Shown: in pieces, positions 60,496-64,000 of the stretch | Position numbering within the stretch: the stretch's first letter is position 1 | Layout of the letters: every line of letters begins with the position of its first letter | Assembly (NCBI GenBank): GCA_022828125.1 | Contig: JAJEJD010000018.1 | Coordinates: forward strand, 124,001 to 188,000 | From: a bacterium | GTDB taxonomy: Bacteria; UBA8248 | Reading direction: 5' to 3' | Length of the DNA stretch: 64,000 nucleotides | Position numbers and translations under genes: made by a program | Notes under the pieces: generated by a model | The model's database searches: none | What the model was told of the DNA's origin: nothing | Seen by the model: the letters and a program-made list of their open reading frames with translations, nothing else

Positions 60496-62172
60496 ATGGT
60501 TCTGAGAAGTATGGTATTCGCTATCATTTTTCTGGTACTGGGAATCCTCCCGCTTTTTGCATTTGCCGGGTCGGCCGATATCGTCTTGATAAACGGGAAA
60601 GTACTAACCGTCGATGCGAGTTTTTCCACCCGACAGGCAGTGGCTGTCCGGGGTGAACGCATCTTGTCTGTGGGGGATAATTCTGAGGTAAAGCAACTTA
60701 TCGATTCTGATACGAAAGTGATTGATCTGAAAGGAAATACGCTTATTCTCGGCCTGATAGACAACCATGTGCACTTCATCCGCCACGCGCTGCGCTGGGA
60801 GCACGAAGCGAGAATCGACGGGGTAACATCGCGCAAAAAAGCGCTGGCCATCATCTCCGCCAAGGCGAAGTTGCTCAAACGCGGAGAATGGGTGCTCATG
60901 GTTGGCGGCTGGAGCCCGGGGCAATTTCACGACAAGCCGGGGTTGTTCACGAAAGCGGAGTTGGACTCCGCCGCCCCGAACAACCCCGTGTTCATTCAGC
61001 AATCGTATCGACTCATGATTCTGAACAGCCTGGCCCTCGAGAAGGCGGGAATCGATGAGAATTTCGAAGCGCCGCGAGGCTGGCGGATAGCCAGAAACGA
61101 GTCCGGCGCTCCCACGGGCGTCATTCATGGCCGCCGGGCCATTTTCCGGTTCTGGCGGCGTGTACTGCCGAAAATTACGGACGACAAAACCATATCCGGT
61201 CTCAAGAAGCTGATGGCGGATTTCAACCGTGCCGGCGTGACGAGTGTATTCGAAGTAGGCGGTGGCGGGGTAAGGGATGCGACATACGAACTGATCAGGA
61301 GAAGACTGGCGCAAAAAAACGGCCTCACGCTGAGGATATTTCACACCCCTCGCTTCCGGGTTCGAACGCCTGAGGCAAACAAAAGAGTGATAGAGAGAAT
61401 TCGAAACTCCCGCCCGGATAAATCCGCGAAGATGATGGGGAATATCGCGCTCGGGGAGCATATGTATGCACCCATCCACGATTCGGCGTTCAGGCCCTCC
61501 AGGTTCCCGGATGAGGCTTATGATGAATTCAGGAAAGTTTCCGAGGCGGCGGCGGATGGGGGATGGACGATTCACGAACATGCTTTTCGCGATACGACGA
61601 TCACGCGGTATCTGGACATTTTCGAGAAGATAAATCAGGGAAAAGACATCACGAAACTTCGCTGGTCGATTCACCACGCGGATTTCATTTCACGGAAAAA
61701 TATCGAGCGCGTAAAAGCCCTCGGGATGACTCTGGCACTGCACAGCAAAATGACGATTCTGGGTTCCGCCCTGAGGCGACGATATGGCGAGCGCGCACTC
61801 TCGCTGCCGCCGCTTCGGACGGTCCAGAATAGCGGGGTTATCTGGGGGCTCGGCACGGATGCCGGAGTCGTGGCCCCGTATCCGCCCATGCTATCGCTTT
61901 GGTGGGCCGTGACGGGCATGGATTTGGGCGGGGAGCGTGCGCTTTCGCAGGCCGAGACCGTTTCGAGAAAACAAGCGTTAATCGCCCACACGCGCTCGAA
62001 CGCGTACCTGCTTTTCAAGGAAAACGAGCTGGGCTCCATCGAGAAGGGCAAGCTGGCCGACCTCGTCGTGCTCGACCGCGATTACATGACGATTCCTGCG
62101 GATCAAATCAAGGACATCAAGCCTCTCCTCACGATGGTCGGGGGAAGGGTGGTGTTCCGTTCGGGAATATGA
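60496..62172 (+). CDS. Exported amidohydrolase (amidohydrolase 3-like)
   Basis: The ATG at 60496 follows AGAGGG and gives 558 residues; the frame extends 14 codons upstream. The signal peptide is at about 1-26 (FAFAGSAD). The metal-dependent hydrolase domain is of the YtcJ/amidohydrolase 3 type: ADIVLINGKVLTVDASFSTR, GNTLILGLIDNHVHFIRHAL (HxH metal site), IHEHAF, WSIHHADF and GLGTDAGVVAPYPPM. The end ENELGSIEKGKLADLVVLDRDY is the usual beta-sandwich return. Substrate unknown; secretion suggests a scavenging role. Confidence 0.9.
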   Translation: MVLRSMVFAIIFLVLGILPLFAFAGSADIVLINGKVLTVDASFSTRQAVAVRGERILSVGDNSEVKQLIDSDTKVIDLKGNTLILGLIDNHVHFIRHALRWEHEARIDGVTSRKKALAIISAKAKLLKRGEWVLMVGGWSPGQFHDKPGLFTKAELDSAAPNNPVFIQQSYRLMILNSLALEKAGIDENFEAPRGWRIARNESGAPTGVIHGRRAIFRFWRRVLPKITDDKTISGLKKLMADFNRAGVTSVFEVGGGGVRDATYELIRRRLAQKNGLTLRIFHTPRFRVRTPEANKRVIERIRNSRPDKSAKMMGNIALGEHMYAPIHDSAFRPSRFPDEAYDEFRKVSEAAADGGWTIHEHAFRDTTITRYLDIFEKINQGKDITKLRWSIHHADFISRKNIERVKALGMTLALHSKMTILGSALRRRYGERALSLPPLRTVQNSGVIWGLGTDAGVVAPYPPMLSLWWAVTGMDLGGERALSQAETVSRKQALIAHTRSNAYLLFKENELGSIEKGKLADLVVLDRDYMTIPADQIKDIKPLLTMVGGRVVFRSGI

Positions 62173-62337
62173 ATCGGAACAATCCCTGTATCTATTTGAA
62201 AATAAATCTATTACAATTAACGTCTCCGGCAATGGAAAAATGCAATTTGACGGCAAGAATCGGATAGAAGGCTCCCGGCGTAGCGGTTACATTACCGATG
62301 AATATGTAATTGCTCATGCCTTTTGGGAGGTTGGAAA

Positions 62338-63381
62338 ATGAACTCGAACGCTCGATGGGAAGCGATTCTCAAGCGCGACGCCAGGGCGGATGGACATTTC
62401 GTATACGCTGTCCGCTCCACCGGGATTTACTGCCGCCCTTCCTGTGCAAGCCGTAAGCCCAGGAAAAATAACGTGTTGATATTCAAATTCCCGGAAATGG
62501 CGGAAGCGCGCGGCTTCAGGCCCTGCCTGCGGTGCGCTCCGCAGGATGCGGGCTACGACCCTCGTCTCGACAAGGTGAGAAAAACGGTTCGCTATCTCGA
62601 AGAACATGCCGATGAAAGCCCGACTCTCGCGGAGTTGGGGCGAATGGTGCGCCTGAGCCCCTATCACCTTCAGCGAAGCTTCAAGAGAGCTTTGGGCGTG
62701 AGTCCCCGCCGGTATCTCGAATCTCTTAAAGCACAGAAATACAAGGAGTTGCTCAAAAGCGGGCGCGACCTGGCGGGCGCCGGCTACGAGGCCGGCTACG
62801 GCTCGAGCAGGGGGATGTACGAGGGCGCATCGCGCTATCTGGGCATGACGCCGGCGACCTACAAAAAGGGTGGGGAGGGCGTCTCGATTCGCTACGGAAT
62901 CGCCTCTTGCAGACTGGGGCGGCTGCTGGTGGCGGCCACCGAAAAGGGCGTGTGCCGCGTGAGCATCGCCGATACTGTCGGCGAACTCGCTCAGGATATT
63001 GAAAATGAGTATCCTCATGCGAATCTGAGTCGTAGCGATGATGAATTAAAGGAATACTTGAGAATTGTCACGACTCTCGCCGAGGGGGAGCAAACTTCCG
63101 AATCCTTGCCGCTCGACGTGCGCGCCAGCGCTTTCCAGTGCCGCGTGTGGGAGCGGCTGAAGGCCATTCCTCACGGAAAAACAATGACTTATAAAGATAT
63201 TGCCGAAGACTTGGGATTGCCGAACGGCGCGCGGGCGGTGGGAAGCGCGTGCGCAAAGAACCCGGTGGCGCTGCTGGTGCCCTGCCACAGGGCGGTTCGG
63301 GCCGACGGCGGCCTCGCGGGCTATCGCTGGGGCGTGGAGCGCAAGAGAAAACTCCTGGAGATGGAGAAGAAACAAAAGTAA
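62338..63381 (+). CDS. ada: Ada-type bifunctional DNA repair methyltransferase and regulator
   Basis: The 347-residue protein starts at the ATG at 62338 after GGGAGG. The N-terminal zinc domain holds Cys32, Cys36, Cys63 and Cys66 (YCRPSC, RPCLRC); Cys32 is the methylphosphotriester acceptor and activates the protein. An AraC-type helix-turn-helix follows (LAELGRMVRLSPYHLQRSFK). The O6-methylguanine methyltransferase domain has Cys316 in VPCHR. This is the full E. coli-like architecture, so it probably regulates its own adaptive response. Confidence 0.95.
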   Translation: MNSNARWEAILKRDARADGHFVYAVRSTGIYCRPSCASRKPRKNNVLIFKFPEMAEARGFRPCLRCAPQDAGYDPRLDKVRKTVRYLEEHADESPTLAELGRMVRLSPYHLQRSFKRALGVSPRRYLESLKAQKYKELLKSGRDLAGAGYEAGYGSSRGMYEGASRYLGMTPATYKKGGEGVSIRYGIASCRLGRLLVAATEKGVCRVSIADTVGELAQDIENEYPHANLSRSDDELKEYLRIVTTLAEGEQTSESLPLDVRASAFQCRVWERLKAIPHGKTMTYKDIAEDLGLPNGARAVGSACAKNPVALLVPCHRAVRADGGLAGYRWGVERKRKLLEMEKKQK

Positions 63382-63843
63382 TTTCAACGGGTTGCCGGAT
63401 AAAACGAATCGAACGCATGAGCGAGTTCCGGAGTATCGGGCGGCGCCCCGATCAAGCGCGCAATTCCCCGCATTTGCCGCCGCGCGCACGCCTCCCGCAG
63501 CGTGTTATCCTCACGAAGTTTCTGGGGAGGGGGATTTTCACCCGCGCAACTCCCCGCATTTGCGCACGTTCAGGCCCCGAATTTCCCCGCAACTTCCTGC
63601 ATTTCCCCTGAAAAATTTTCAGCAATTTATCGAAAAACCCCGTGAATTTATCGATATTTATCGAATTTTTCGGAAATTCCCTCGGCTCCGTACGGGCCGG
63701 ATTGCGCCATCGCCATGCCGGTCGCGACCGGCTTCCGGCAAGCGCAAATGCGGGCAATTGCGGAGTCGATTACGAAGGAAGCAGGAATCGGTTTGCATAT
63801 GAGTGGAACGAGAGAACGGTTTTTGCAGGGTCGGGCATACATG
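63382..63843. other. Repeat-rich non-coding region after ada
   Basis: No credible gene is seen. It contains TTCCCCGCATTTGCCGCC (63464-63481), TCCCCGCATTTGC (63551-63563), and an AT-rich run with repeated ATCGA elements (about 63645-63675). These match elements in the 44.8-45.4 kb gap. Confidence 0.55.
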
Positions 63844-63844
63844 C

Positions 63845-64000
63845 GGGGCTGTTGAGAAAGTCATCCTTGCGAGGGGGCAAAGGCAACCCCCCCTACCCCC
63901 CCTTATCAGGGGGGCAAGAAAACGCAAACCCCCTAGCCCGGCAGCGGGCAGAAAAAAGCAAAGCCTCTCCGCCCGGCGGCGGGCGTCGCCTTTTTTCATA
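63845..64000. mobile_element. MITE-like element, copy C (cut by the window edge)
   Basis: Begins with GGGGCTGTTGAGAAAG, as the other copies do. It continues with the same C-run/G-run palindrome seen in copy B (AACCCCCCCTACCCCCC) and carries GGCGGCGGGCGTCGCC near the end, the reverse complement of a copy B module. The far end lies outside the window. Confidence 0.65.

Noticed and set aside
63200-63802. 200-codon frame overlapping the end of ada
   Set aside because: Starts inside ada in another frame and continues through repeats; no domain-like sequence.
1-64000. tRNA or rRNA genes
   Set aside because: I scanned for T-arm-like TTCGA/TTCAA motifs with paired flanks and rRNA-like blocks and found none outside coding sequence that could fold into a tRNA.

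Overview
The window looks like chromosomal DNA from an uncultured Gram-negative bacterium. It is GC-rich over most of its length and uses TTG starts often. It carries a full System I (Ccm) cytochrome c maturation cluster, a class I ketol-acid reductoisomerase, a lipoprotein with a lipobox, periplasmic-binding-protein ABC transporters and the canonical rimP-nusA-infB-rbfA-truB-rpsO-pnp cluster. This points to a respiring heterotroph from a deltaproteobacteria-like or Tectomicrobia/Rokubacteria/Nitrospinota-like phylum. The lineage is an inference; no rRNA or tRNA gene was seen.

Layout. 0-2.5 kb: end of a branched-chain amino acid ABC transporter operon (livH tail, livM, livG, livF). 2.5-5.6 kb: minus-strand catabolic genes (triple RidA-domain protein, SDR, alpha/beta hydrolase). 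5.9-8.8 kb: an acyl-CoA-type fatty acid desaturase with an unusual LEA/apolipoprotein-like tail, then ilvC. 8.9-17.0 kb: the ccm cluster (ccmE, ccmF, a CcmI-like zinc-ribbon protein, an unknown membrane protein, ccmA, B, C, D, H and two TlpA-type thioredoxins). 17-20.9 kb: Ldh-family and isopropylmalate-type dehydrogenases, a cupin and a CapA-like protein. 20.9-26.3 kb: an Fbp-type ABC transporter with two tandem ATPases. 26.5-34.4 kb: MBL hydrolase, an unknown metal-site-like protein, HU, a glycosidase-like lipoprotein, a lone 2-oxoacid oxidoreductase gamma subunit, miaB, a bifunctional nuclease and a histidine phosphatase. 34.5-40.6 kb: UvrD-type helicase, tandem VOC protein, flavin reductase, zinc alcohol dehydrogenase and a MetE-like protein. 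40.6-45.4 kb: an accessory region rich in repeats, with an orphan BrnA antitoxin, a MITE-like element, a Dam methylase / PD-(D/E)XK nuclease / HicB module, an AhpD-like gene interrupted by an in-frame UGA, a GNAT and an ACT protein. 45.4-48.7 kb: 2-oxoacid dehydrogenase E2, E1beta and E1alpha. 48.9-58.0 kb: the translation/RNA cluster, clearly more AT-rich than its surroundings. 58-64 kb: Gfo/Idh/MocA oxidoreductase, bicupin, secreted amidohydrolase, Ada, then repeats.

The most notable observation is at 42792-43454 on the minus strand. A carboxymuconolactone decarboxylase/AhpD-like gene reads through a single UGA exactly where the second cysteine of the CxxC redox motif belongs. About 20 nt downstream the message can fold into a hairpin with a GGUC loop like a bacterial SECIS element. 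This fits a selenocysteine-containing AhpD-like protein that ordinary gene calling would split in two. Other points worth a look are the desaturase-LEA fusion, variant haem-chaperone motifs in CcmE and CcmH, a MITE-like repeat family with three copies, and a possible compact restriction-modification module.
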